Of a DNA stretch of 18,018 bases, positions 7,799-15,381 are shown in pieces. The position numbers and the translations under genes were made by a program. The stretch covers positions 1 through 18,018 of the forward strand of contig JBKHAH010000069.1 in assembly GCA_046542995.1 (NCBI GenBank). Direction: 5' to 3'. The notes beneath the pieces were generated by a model, which saw nothing but the letters and a program-made list of their open reading frames with translations, searched no databases and was not told the origin of the DNA. The DNA comes from Perlabentimonas sp046542995 (GTDB taxonomy: Bacteria > Bacteroidota > Bacteroidia > Bacteroidales > Tenuifilaceae). The first letter of the stretch is position 1; each line of letters opens with the position of its first letter.

Positions 7799-7972
7799 AG
7801 AACTAAACAATTTATTTGGGCAGTAAAGTTAACAATAAAATATTCACTGTAAGTTAATCTGCGTTAAGAAAGGATGAAGTTTAAACTTAAAATAGCTGAT
7901 TTACAATAGTATATTTATTTTTAAACCCATCTAAAAACTTGACTTAGCATAATTTTAAAGAAATAAAAATCA

Positions 7973-8006
7973 TTTGTCAGAACTTTCAAATTTTAAAATA
8001 ATTTTG
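7973..8006 (+). promoter_or_regulatory. Probable topA promoter (-33 TTTG and -7 TAATTTTG)
   Basis: TAATTTTG at 7999-8006 matches TAnnTTTG, and a TTTG at 7973-7976 lies 22 bp upstream, close to the Bacteroidota -33/-7 arrangement. Transcription would start near 8012, leaving a leader of about 60 nt to the ATG at 8074. The remainder of the 275-bp divergent spacer (7799-8073) is AT-rich and holds no gene, RNA or clear hairpin; no equally good box was found facing the penicillin-binding protein gene. Confidence 0.45.
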
Positions 8007-8073
8007 TACTTCGACTGCTAAATGCTTTACTTTGTTCAAAATTTTTTACCATATATTATATTAACGTTACCAC

Positions 8074-10395
8074 ATGACAGATAATCTTGTAATAGTCGAG
8101 TCGCCTGCAAAAGCCAAAACGATTGAAAAGTTTTTAGGGAAAGATTTTACCGTAAAATCAAGCTTTGGACACGTGCGTGATCTTTCTAAAAAGAAGCTAG
8201 GAATTGATTTGGAGAAGAATTATAAACCCGAGTATGTCGTCAATTCAGATAAAGGCAAGGTGGTTGATGAGCTTAAAAAGGATGCAAAAAAGGCAGCAAC
8301 CGTGTGGCTTGCTTCCGATGAAGATAGAGAGGGGGAGGCTATTGCATGGCATTTAAGCGAAGTTTTAAACCTTGACCCCAAAAAAACTAAGCGAATTGTT
8401 TTTCACGAAATTACCAAGGAGGCCATTCAGAATGCAATAAAGAATCCCAGAACGATAAATTACGATTTGGTTAATGCCCAGCAAGCTCGCAGGGTGCTTG
8501 ATAGGCTGGTTGGTTTTGAGGTGTCACCAATTCTCTGGAAAAAGGTTAAACCTTCTCTATCTGCAGGTAGAGTGCAGTCGGTTGCGGTAAGGCTTATTGT
8601 TGAGCGGGAAAGAGAGATCATTTCATTTAAAAGCGATACATTTTACCGCGTAACGGGTGTTTTTGAGGGCAACAGTAAATTTAAAGCGGAGCTTAATAGT
8701 AGGCTCAAAAGTAAGGTTGATGCCCATTCATTCCTGGAAACCTGTAAAGATGCAGAGTTTTCTATTGCCGATGTATCAAAAAAACCAGGGAAAAAAAGCC
8801 CCGCGCCCCCATTTACAACCTCAACCCTTCAGCAGGAAGCAAGCCGAAAATTAAGTTTTTCGGTGGCGCAAACCATGACAGTTGCTCAAAGGCTCTACGA
8901 AGCGGGCCATATCACCTACATGAGAACTGACTCGTTAAACCTTTCTGCCACGGCTATTGACGCTGCAAAAAAAATGGTTGTGAGCGAATATGGAGAGAAA
9001 TACCATCAGACAAGGAGTTACAAAACAAAATCAAAAGGTGCACAGGAAGCGCACGAAGCAATTAGACCAACCTTCATAGAGAAACCCAGAATCTCGGGGA
9101 GTTCTGCAGAGCAAAAACTTTACGAACTTATTTGGAAAAGGACCATTGCTTCGCAAATGAGCGATGCCAGGTTGGAAAAAACCACAGCTACAATTAACAT
9201 ATCTAAGTCAGATTATAAATTTTTGGCTAGTGGTGAGGTGCTCCTTTTTGATGGCTTCTTAAAAGTTTACCTCGAATCAACTGACGATGAGAATGAGGAG
9301 ACAGCAAAAGCGCTTCTACCGCCCCTAAAAGTAGGAGAGCAGTTGAAAGCCAGCGAAATAACTGCTGTTCAGCGTTTTACCCAAAAGCCCCCCCGTTACG
9401 CCGAAGCAAGCTTAGTTAAAAAGTTAGAGGAACTAGGTATCGGACGACCTTCTACGTATGCTCCAACAATATCAACCATACTTACCAGAGGTTATGTAAC
9501 AAAAGAAGACAGACCAGGCACTGAAAGGCAATATACCGTTTTGTCTCTTAATGTGGATGAAATTTCCGAAAGGAATAAAACTGAAATACATGGAGCCGAA
9601 AAGTCAAAACTCTTCCCTAGTGATATAGGTATGGTGGTAAATGATTTTCTGGTTGAGCACTTCAAGAATATTGTTGACTTTAACTTTACTGCAAAGGTAG
9701 AGAAGCAGTTCGACGAGATTGCAATTGGGGAAAAGGAGTGGACTGAAATGATTGACAACTTCTACAAACCTTTCCATAAAAATGTTGAGAAAACCCTTGA
9801 GGAATCCGACTATAAGAAGGGAGAGCGAGTTCTGGGTACAGATCCGAAATCTGGCAAAAAGGTTATTGTTCGCATTGGAAGGTTCGGCCCTATTGCCCAA
9901 ATTGGAGATAATGAAGGCGATGAGAAACCAAGGTTTGCAAGCCTACTCAAAGGCCAACTCATTGAATCGATAACGCTTGAAGAAGCGCTTGAGCTTTTTA
10001 AGCTTCCTAGGACTGTGGGGCAATATGAAGACAAGGATGTGGTAATTGGCATAGGTCGATTTGGACCATACGTTAGGCATGATTCAAAATTCGTATCGCT
10101 AAAGAAGGAGGACGATCCATTAAGTATTACGCTCAATCGCGCAATCGAACTTATTGAGGAGGGCAGAGAGAAAGAGCGGAACAAATACATAAAAACCTTC
10201 GATGAGGAGCCCGAAACACAGGTTTTAAACGGAAGGTGGGGACCATACATTAAGCACGAGGGCAAAAACTATAAAATCCCCAAAGGAACCAACGCGCACG
10301 AGTTAACCCTTGAACAATGCAAAAAAATTATTGAGGAGCAACCTGCTACAAACAGCAAAAAGCGAAGAACAACCAAAAGAAAGGCAAAAAAATGA
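8074..10395 (+). CDS. topA: DNA topoisomerase I (type IA)
   Basis: Relaxes negative supercoils by transient single-strand cleavage. The Toprim domain opens the protein (LVIVESPAKAKTIEKFLG, Glu9) and its acidic D82-E-D84 pair binds magnesium in WLASDEDREGEAIAW. The catalytic tyrosine is Tyr282 in HITYMRTDS. The chain of 773 residues ends not in zinc-finger repeats (only Cys224 and Cys749 exist in the whole protein) but in repeats of the GR-[FW]-G-P type: IGRFGPIAQIGD (601-612), IGRFGPYVRHD (660-670) and NGRWGPYIKHEGKNYKIPKG (719-738), as in other TopA proteins with Toprim C-terminal repeats. A Lys/Arg-rich tail (about 760-773) probably helps DNA binding. It overlaps the next gene by ATGA, implying translational coupling. 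Confidence 0.97.
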   Translation: MTDNLVIVESPAKAKTIEKFLGKDFTVKSSFGHVRDLSKKKLGIDLEKNYKPEYVVNSDKGKVVDELKKDAKKAATVWLASDEDREGEAIAWHLSEVLNLDPKKTKRIVFHEITKEAIQNAIKNPRTINYDLVNAQQARRVLDRLVGFEVSPILWKKVKPSLSAGRVQSVAVRLIVEREREIISFKSDTFYRVTGVFEGNSKFKAELNSRLKSKVDAHSFLETCKDAEFSIADVSKKPGKKSPAPPFTTSTLQQEASRKLSFSVAQTMTVAQRLYEAGHITYMRTDSLNLSATAIDAAKKMVVSEYGEKYHQTRSYKTKSKGAQEAHEAIRPTFIEKPRISGSSAEQKLYELIWKRTIASQMSDARLEKTTATINISKSDYKFLASGEVLLFDGFLKVYLESTDDENEETAKALLPPLKVGEQLKASEITAVQRFTQKPPRYAEASLVKKLEELGIGRPSTYAPTISTILTRGYVTKEDRPGTERQYTVLSLNVDEISERNKTEIHGAEKSKLFPSDIGMVVNDFLVEHFKNIVDFNFTAKVEKQFDEIAIGEKEWTEMIDNFYKPFHKNVEKTLEESDYKKGERVLGTDPKSGKKVIVRIGRFGPIAQIGDNEGDEKPRFASLLKGQLIESITLEEALELFKLPRTVGQYEDKDVVIGIGRFGPYVRHDSKFVSLKKEDDPLSITLNRAIELIEEGREKERNKYIKTFDEEPETQVLNGRWGPYIKHEGKNYKIPKGTNAHELTLEQCKKIIEEQPATNSKKRRTTKRKAKK

Positions 10396-11549
10396 ATTTT
10401 GCCGACTACCTAAATAATTCCGAAGCCGTACCCCACTCAATGGGGCTACCCAAGCAAGCATCAATTTATGGAAAGGTATCAAAGCCAGTTAATCCGAGTA
10501 ATATTACTATTGATGATAATACATTAGTTATAATAGGTGTAAACGAAAGCCGAAATTCTGCAAACATCGGCTCTTCTAAAAGTGCCGATGCCATAAGGAG
10601 ATACCTATACTCATTATCGGGAGCGAGCATTAGCTTTAATCTAATTGATCTTGGCAACATTAAGGATACCTCAAGCCCTGCCGATACGTACGGCGCGTTA
10701 AGAGAAGTTGTCGCATACGTTAATAGTAAAGGGGGAAAATGTTTGGTTCTAGGAGGAACACAAGAACTTACCTGGCCAGTTTATCAGGGTATCACAGAGA
10801 ACAGCAGCAACCTCAACGTTAGTTTTATCGATTATACCATCGATAAGGGAACCAACGATGGCGATTTTTCCGCTTCCTGCTATATCGATAGGTTTCTCGC
10901 AGAGCCGCAACAAAATCTGTTCAGCCTAAATATATTAGGATACCAAGGATACCTTACCAATAGCAACCATATAAGTTCACTCCAGTCATTGAATTGTGAA
11001 CTAAGCCGCCTCGGTCAGGCTCGCAGTGCAATGACTGAGGTTGAACCAACCCTTCGCGATTCAGATATTGTTAGCTTTGATATAGCATCAGTAAGGCAGG
11101 GCGATTCACCAGGAGCAGCCTTCGCTTCGCCAAATGGATTTTACGCTGAGGAGGCATGTCAAATTGCAAGATATGCCGGCCTAAGCCCAAGAGTAAAAGC
11201 GTTCGGGCTATTCGAACTTAATACGCATAACGACACAAATGGTCAAAGTGCCCATCTGGCAGCACAACTACTTTGGCACTATATGGATGCATTTAGTGCC
11301 AGAACAAAATACATATTGCAACCCAACAACCCCTCGATAAAAAAATTTTACATAAAAAGTCCAATACCTAACGTAAACTTAGTATTTTTACATAATATAT
11401 CGAACGATACATGGTGGATGGAAATAATTCATCCAACAAACGAAGGTAAAGAGCATGTTTTTATTGCGTGTTCATATAATGATTATAGAATGGCAAGCAA
11501 TGGAGATGTGCCAGATAGATGGATGAGGGTTTGGAAAAAAATGACATGA
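10392..11549 (+). CDS. Arginase/formimidoylglutamase-fold protein with degraded metal site
   Basis: 385-residue predicted cytoplasmic protein. Its order of motifs follows the ureohydrolase (arginase, agmatinase, formimidoylglutamase) fold, but the manganese ligands are largely missing. Where active enzymes have GGDHS it has GGTQE (121-125); DAHxD becomes DYTID (147-151), losing the His; SFDxDxxDP becomes SFDIASVRQ (228-236), keeping only the first Asp. A distal acidic residue (Glu275 in GLFELN) is kept. Residues from about 305 on form an extra C-terminal segment (with DTWWMEIIHP) not found in ordinary arginases. I infer it is catalytically dead or uses different chemistry, despite likely automatic labels such as formimidoylglutamase. 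Its ATG overlaps the topA stop, so it is probably made with TopA; the T9SS operon starts 231 bp downstream. Confidence 0.75.
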   Translation: MNFADYLNNSEAVPHSMGLPKQASIYGKVSKPVNPSNITIDDNTLVIIGVNESRNSANIGSSKSADAIRRYLYSLSGASISFNLIDLGNIKDTSSPADTYGALREVVAYVNSKGGKCLVLGGTQELTWPVYQGITENSSNLNVSFIDYTIDKGTNDGDFSASCYIDRFLAEPQQNLFSLNILGYQGYLTNSNHISSLQSLNCELSRLGQARSAMTEVEPTLRDSDIVSFDIASVRQGDSPGAAFASPNGFYAEEACQIARYAGLSPRVKAFGLFELNTHNDTNGQSAHLAAQLLWHYMDAFSARTKYILQPNNPSIKKFYIKSPIPNVNLVFLHNISNDTWWMEIIHPTNEGKEHVFIACSYNDYRMASNGDVPDRWMRVWKKMT

Positions 11550-11600
11550 AACACAGGGGCTGTTTGTCAGGCAAATAAAGCCGTTTAATCAAAAGAAATG

Positions 11601-11620
11601 GTTTTTTTACCTAAAAAAAC
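11601..11620. repeat. Short AT-rich inverted repeat downstream of the arginase-fold gene
   Basis: GTTTTTTT (11601-11608) and AAAAAAAC (11613-11620) are perfect inverted complements around a 4-nt loop ACCT. The stem has a single G-C pair, so it is a poor classical terminator; it may be chance in AT-rich DNA or a weak 3'-end structure for the topA transcript. It lies in the 231-bp gene-free spacer 11550-11780. Confidence 0.3.
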
Positions 11621-11735
11621 AAGCAATTCAGAAACCTTAGCCATAAAACCGAAGTATAAGCTATAGGCTTTTACGGAGTTTATTAACATATAATTGTTAA
11701 TAAAATTTGTTAGGAAACAATTTTTTTATTTACTT

Positions 11736-11743
11736 TACCTTTC
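11736..11743 (+). promoter_or_regulatory. Possible -7 box of the T9SS operon
   Basis: TACCTTTC matches seven of the eight positions that can be scored against TAnnTTTG and sits 37 bp before the porP ATG. A TTTG at 11706-11709 is the nearest -33 candidate but is 26 bp away, longer than usual. A start near 11750 would give a leader of about 30 nt carrying AAAGGA ahead of the ATG. Weak call, based on position and partial match. Confidence 0.3.
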
Positions 11744-11780
11744 CGTTAGGCTCGCAATAGGAGAACAAAGGAATAAATAA

Positions 11781-12710
11781 ATGAAGAACAGGCTAGTACT
11801 CTGCATAGCATCTATTACATTAACCTTGACCTCATTAGGTCAGCAGGATCCTACGTTTAGCCATTCAATGTTTAACCAGATGGCCGTAAATCCAGCATTT
11901 GCAGGTAGTAACGAAATGATATGCGCTACTGCTATCAACAGGCAGCAATGGGTAGGATTTGGCGATGGCAGGCCAAACACCACCGTTGTAAACATTAATG
12001 CAGCAATAAGTCCTTTTGGATTATCAAGCGGAATAGGTCTTAATATTTTAAACGATCAGTTTGGATTTAATAATGATTTGGGGGTTGACCTTTCCTATGC
12101 AGTAAGGTTCGAACTGGAAGGAATAGGAAAATTAGCGATAGGCCTAAACGGAGGTTTCATTAACAATGCTCTGGATCCAACTTGGAATTTCCCAGAAGGG
12201 TCAGGCGATGCAGCAGTGCCTCAGGCAACCGAGAGCGCAATAAATCTCGATTTTGGAGCAGGTGTTTTCTTTAATAATGAAGAGATGTATTTTGGTTTAT
12301 CTGCAACCCATTTGAATGAATCGCCGTATTATAATGAATATACAACCCATTACAAAAGGCACTATTATTTAACGGGAGGTTATTATCTTGATATGCCCAA
12401 CGAATCATGGCAGTTTAACCCTTCAGTTTTTATAGCTAGCGATTTGGTTACTAACCAACTCAGCCTAACGGCTAATGTTATATACAATAAAAAGTTTTGG
12501 GGAGGCGTTACATACCGTGTAGGAGAAGCTGTGGTTGGTATGATAGGTTTGGAATTGTTTTCAGGAATGCGAGTAGGTTATGCATACGACTACTCAACAA
12601 GCGATATAGGTGGTTACAATGGTGGTTCACATGAATTTATGCTTGGTTACTGTTTTACCCTTAAGCGGGAGCAAACACCACAGCAATATAAAAGCATCAG
12701 ATTTTTATAG
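11781..12710 (+). CDS. porP: PorP/SprF family type IX secretion outer-membrane protein
   Basis: Predicted outer-membrane beta-barrel of 309 residues. A signal peptide (about 1-20, cut before QQDP) is followed by the family signature around QDPTFSHSMFNQM and VNPAFAGSNE (residues 22-44), then alternating amphipathic strands with abundant Gly and aromatic residues, ending in GSHEFMLGYCFTLKRE, a typical C-terminal barrel strand. PorP of Porphyromonas gingivalis and SprF of Flavobacterium belong here; they are needed for T9SS secretion or for export and anchoring of specific adhesins. Genomes often carry many PorP/SprF paralogues, but the position directly ahead of gldK-L-M-N marks this one as the core PorP. 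The start at 11781 has AAAGGA upstream, modest but unusual for the phylum. Confidence 0.93.
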   Translation: MKNRLVLCIASITLTLTSLGQQDPTFSHSMFNQMAVNPAFAGSNEMICATAINRQQWVGFGDGRPNTTVVNINAAISPFGLSSGIGLNILNDQFGFNNDLGVDLSYAVRFELEGIGKLAIGLNGGFINNALDPTWNFPEGSGDAAVPQATESAINLDFGAGVFFNNEEMYFGLSATHLNESPYYNEYTTHYKRHYYLTGGYYLDMPNESWQFNPSVFIASDLVTNQLSLTANVIYNKKFWGGVTYRVGEAVVGMIGLELFSGMRVGYAYDYSTSDIGGYNGGSHEFMLGYCFTLKREQTPQQYKSIRFL

Positions 12711-12768
12711 CCATTGATCTGTTTTAAAAAAAAATTACGTTATTTGCAATTATAATAATTGGAGTGTT

Positions 12769-14103
12769 ATGAAAAAACTTCTTGTTTTTGCTGTTCTTAT
12801 TGCTGCTCTTAGCAGTTGTGGTCCATCTCAACGTGGCGAACTAACTGGGGTACCCGGAAGAAAAGGTTATCAGGATCCAACCCCATACAATATGGTTTTT
12901 GTCCCCATGGGTTCATTTAATATGGGTAATAACGACGAAGACGTAGCTTGGGCCCTTAACTCACCAGCTAGAACAGTGTCGGTTGATGCTTTCTGGATGG
13001 ATCAAACCGAGATTACTAACAATCAGTACAGACAGTTCGTCTTTTATGTTCGGGATTCAATTTCCAGAAGATTACTAAGTCAACAAATTATGGACTTTGC
13101 CATTGAAGAGGATGAATTTGGCAATCCAATTGACCCCCCGGTTCTTAACTGGGATATCCCAATTGATACCAGAGATGAGGAGCAGCAAGAAATTCTCCGA
13201 GAAATTTATTATTCCGAGAACGAGAGTTTTTACAATAGACAAGAGGTAGATACCAGAAAACTTAACTATGAGTTCTTTTGGATAGACCTGCAGCAAGCAG
13301 CAAAAAAGAAAAATCGCTGGAACTTTGAATCAGGTTCATACGAGGAGGATGCTGAGGTAATTAATCAGATGGGCTCACCTGTTAGAGTAACTGACAGATC
13401 TTCGTTTATCATTCGCGATAAGGTGAATGTTTACCCCGATACCCTCGCTTGGATTAGCGATTTTAGTTACTCGTATAACGAACCCTATGCCACGCACTAT
13501 TTTTGGCACCCATCATACGACAACTATCCCGTAGTTGGAGTTTCATGGCGACAGGCGTACGCTTTTACAATCTGGAGAACTCAGTACTTAAATAAATACT
13601 TAGCAGCAAGAGGATATTCCTTTGTAGCAGATTACCGTTTGCCCAGTGAAGCCGAATGGGAGTATGCAGCACGAGGTGGCCTCGATAATAACATGTACCC
13701 TTGGGGTGGTCCTTACACAAGAAACTCTGAAGGTTGTTTCCTGGCAAATTTTAAACCTTTAAGAGGTAACTATGTTGATGATGGCGGAATGATTACGCTT
13801 CCCGTTGGAAGCTATGAACCCAACGATTATGGAATATACGATATGGCAGGAAATGTCTCTGAATGGACGGCCAATGCTTACGATGAGAGCGCCTACATGT
13901 ATATGCACGACATGAACCCTGATTATAAGTATAACGCAAAACCGAACGATCCTCCTGCACTTAAAAGAAAAGTAATTAGAGGCGGAAGTTGGAAAGATAT
14001 TGGATATTTTCTTCAGGTAGGAATTAGATCTTACGAATATCAGGATAGTACAAAATCGGATGTAGGGTTCAGATGTGTAAGAACCTATACAGGAGCAAAA
14101 TAA
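12769..14103 (+). CDS. gldK: T9SS ring lipoprotein GldK/PorK
   Basis: Lipoprotein of 444 residues with a lipobox LSSC (lipidated Cys17). The body is a formylglycine-generating-enzyme (sulfatase-modifying) fold: FVPMGSFNMG (44-53), the E-I-T-N-x-Q-Y segment near 80-87, VVGVSWRQAYAF (255-266), RLPSEAEWEYAARGG (290-304), DMAGNVSEW (358-366) and RGGSW (404-408). A GldK-type insertion occupies about 95-250. The cysteines that activate oxygen or bind copper in true FGE are absent after RGGSW, so the fold is structural. GldK forms the large periplasmic ring with GldN, anchored in the outer membrane. The 57-bp gap from porP contains a TTATTTGC stretch resembling a weak promoter and a GGAG before the ATG, so it may have extra independent expression. 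Confidence 0.96.
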   Translation: MKKLLVFAVLIAALSSCGPSQRGELTGVPGRKGYQDPTPYNMVFVPMGSFNMGNNDEDVAWALNSPARTVSVDAFWMDQTEITNNQYRQFVFYVRDSISRRLLSQQIMDFAIEEDEFGNPIDPPVLNWDIPIDTRDEEQQEILREIYYSENESFYNRQEVDTRKLNYEFFWIDLQQAAKKKNRWNFESGSYEEDAEVINQMGSPVRVTDRSSFIIRDKVNVYPDTLAWISDFSYSYNEPYATHYFWHPSYDNYPVVGVSWRQAYAFTIWRTQYLNKYLAARGYSFVADYRLPSEAEWEYAARGGLDNNMYPWGGPYTRNSEGCFLANFKPLRGNYVDDGGMITLPVGSYEPNDYGIYDMAGNVSEWTANAYDESAYMYMHDMNPDYKYNAKPNDPPALKRKVIRGGSWKDIGYFLQVGIRSYEYQDSTKSDVGFRCVRTYTGAK

Positions 14104-14146
14104 TCACAATTAACTAAAGGCTTTTTTAACTTAACCAAATACAGCA

Positions 14147-15355
14147 ATGGCATTTAAAATATCAGAAATTGTTCAAGGGTCAGGGTGGAAAAATTTCATG
14201 AAGTACCTTTATGCTTGGGGTGCTGCGCTAGTGCTTTTAGGTGCACTGTTCAAACTTCAGTACTGGCCAGGCGCAGGAACCATGCTTACCATTGGTATGA
14301 CAACAGAGGTTGTAATATTTTTCTTCTCTGCATTTGAACCAATTCATGAGGAGGTTGACTGGACTCTTGTTTATCCTGAATTAACTGGTATGACTGACGA
14401 AGAGGAGCTTAGGAAATACCGAAAAGGAACTGGACTGGAAGGTTTTAACCCCGAGGATTTAAAAGAACTTATTGCCGGCGTAATTACAGCTACCGGCACA
14501 GGCGGACAATCCGCACCACCGCCACCACAACACTCTGGAGCAGAACCAACCTCTGTTAGTGCGCAGGGTAGTGCCGGGCTTGTATTCTCAGAAAAATTTA
14601 ACAAGATGCTAGAGAGTGCAGAGATAGGTCCTGAACTGTTCGATAAGATTAGTAAGGGGTTATATAAGTTAAGTGATACAACATCTAAATTAACTGACAT
14701 ATCTGAAGCGGCATCAGCTACAAATGCTTATACGCAGAATATTAAAAAGGCAAGCGAAAGCGTTGCAGGTTTTTCAGAAACTTATCAAGGAACGGGGCAG
14801 GTACTTAACGAGTCTATGAATATTTTATCAGAGAGTTTCCAGAAAACTGCAGGTACAGTCTCTGAAAGCGGTCAGAATTTCATGGGAGGTGTGGAGCGAT
14901 CTGTAGATAAGTTGCAGGAGAATCTTACTAAAGCCGGTGAAGAGGTGAGCGAAAGAATTGTGCAATCAGGTAACGATGTGGCAAACCAAATTAGCGGCTC
15001 TGCAAGCAGTTTATCCTCTACCTATATGCAACTTGCCGAATCAATGAAAGCAAGTGGCGAGATAATTGAAAGTGGTAGCGGAAGCTATCAGGAGCAGCTT
15101 GAGAAGCTAAACAAGAACATGTCCGCATTAAATGCTGCACATGAATTGCACTTGCAAGGTACATCCGAGAAATTGAAGGAATCCGAAAAGGTTTATTCTG
15201 GTGTAGAAGGAATGATGAAGAAGTTGAAAACATCGATTGATGAAACAGAAAAATATGCAGAATCCGTTGCGCAGCTCAATCAGAATATTTCTTCGCTTAA
15301 TTCAATTTATGGGAATATGCTTTCGGCAATGAGCGTTATGTCAAACAATAAGTAA
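14147..15355 (+). CDS. gldL: T9SS motor protein GldL/PorL, with long coiled-coil tail
   Basis: Inner-membrane subunit of the proton-driven T9SS motor. Two N-terminal TM helices (about 18-37 and 44-62) contain the conserved charged residues in GALFKLQYWPGAG (Lys36) and in TTEVVIFFFSAFEP (Glu54, with Glu64 ten residues on), which correspond to the pair aligned with the proton path in GldL. The cytoplasmic part is long: an acidic segment, a Pro-rich linker (SAPPPPQHSGAEP, 122-134), then about 250 residues of Ser/Glu/Lys-rich heptads predicted as coiled coil. At 402 residues it is longer than Flavobacterium GldL (a little over 200) or Porphyromonas PorL (about 310), from memory. LNKNMSALN at 321 and LNQNISSLN at 377 form an internal repeat. 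Separated by 43 bp from gldK and 26 bp from gldM. Confidence 0.95.
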   Translation: MAFKISEIVQGSGWKNFMKYLYAWGAALVLLGALFKLQYWPGAGTMLTIGMTTEVVIFFFSAFEPIHEEVDWTLVYPELTGMTDEEELRKYRKGTGLEGFNPEDLKELIAGVITATGTGGQSAPPPPQHSGAEPTSVSAQGSAGLVFSEKFNKMLESAEIGPELFDKISKGLYKLSDTTSKLTDISEAASATNAYTQNIKKASESVAGFSETYQGTGQVLNESMNILSESFQKTAGTVSESGQNFMGGVERSVDKLQENLTKAGEEVSERIVQSGNDVANQISGSASSLSSTYMQLAESMKASGEIIESGSGSYQEQLEKLNKNMSALNAAHELHLQGTSEKLKESEKVYSGVEGMMKKLKTSIDETEKYAESVAQLNQNISSLNSIYGNMLSAMSVMSNNK

Positions 15356-15381
15356 AATATTCATAAATATAGTTAGATACC

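Noticed and set aside
7799..7810. TTG start for the penicillin-binding protein, 12 bp upstream of the ATG
   Set aside because: No ribosome binding signal favours it and the ATG at 7798 already leaves a normal cytoplasmic N-terminus before the TM helix.
7799..8073. Hidden small gene or RNA in the spacer between the penicillin-binding protein gene and topA
   Set aside because: The region is AT-rich, with no convincing reading frame, no strong hairpin and no tRNA-like structure; only a probable topA promoter is visible.
10392..11549. Active formimidoylglutamase or arginase
   Set aside because: Most manganese ligands of the family are substituted, and no histidine-degradation or arginine genes are nearby.
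12769..14103. Sulfatase-activating formylglycine-generating enzyme
   Set aside because: The lipobox, the long insertion, the missing active-site cysteines and the gldL-M-N neighbours identify it as GldK.
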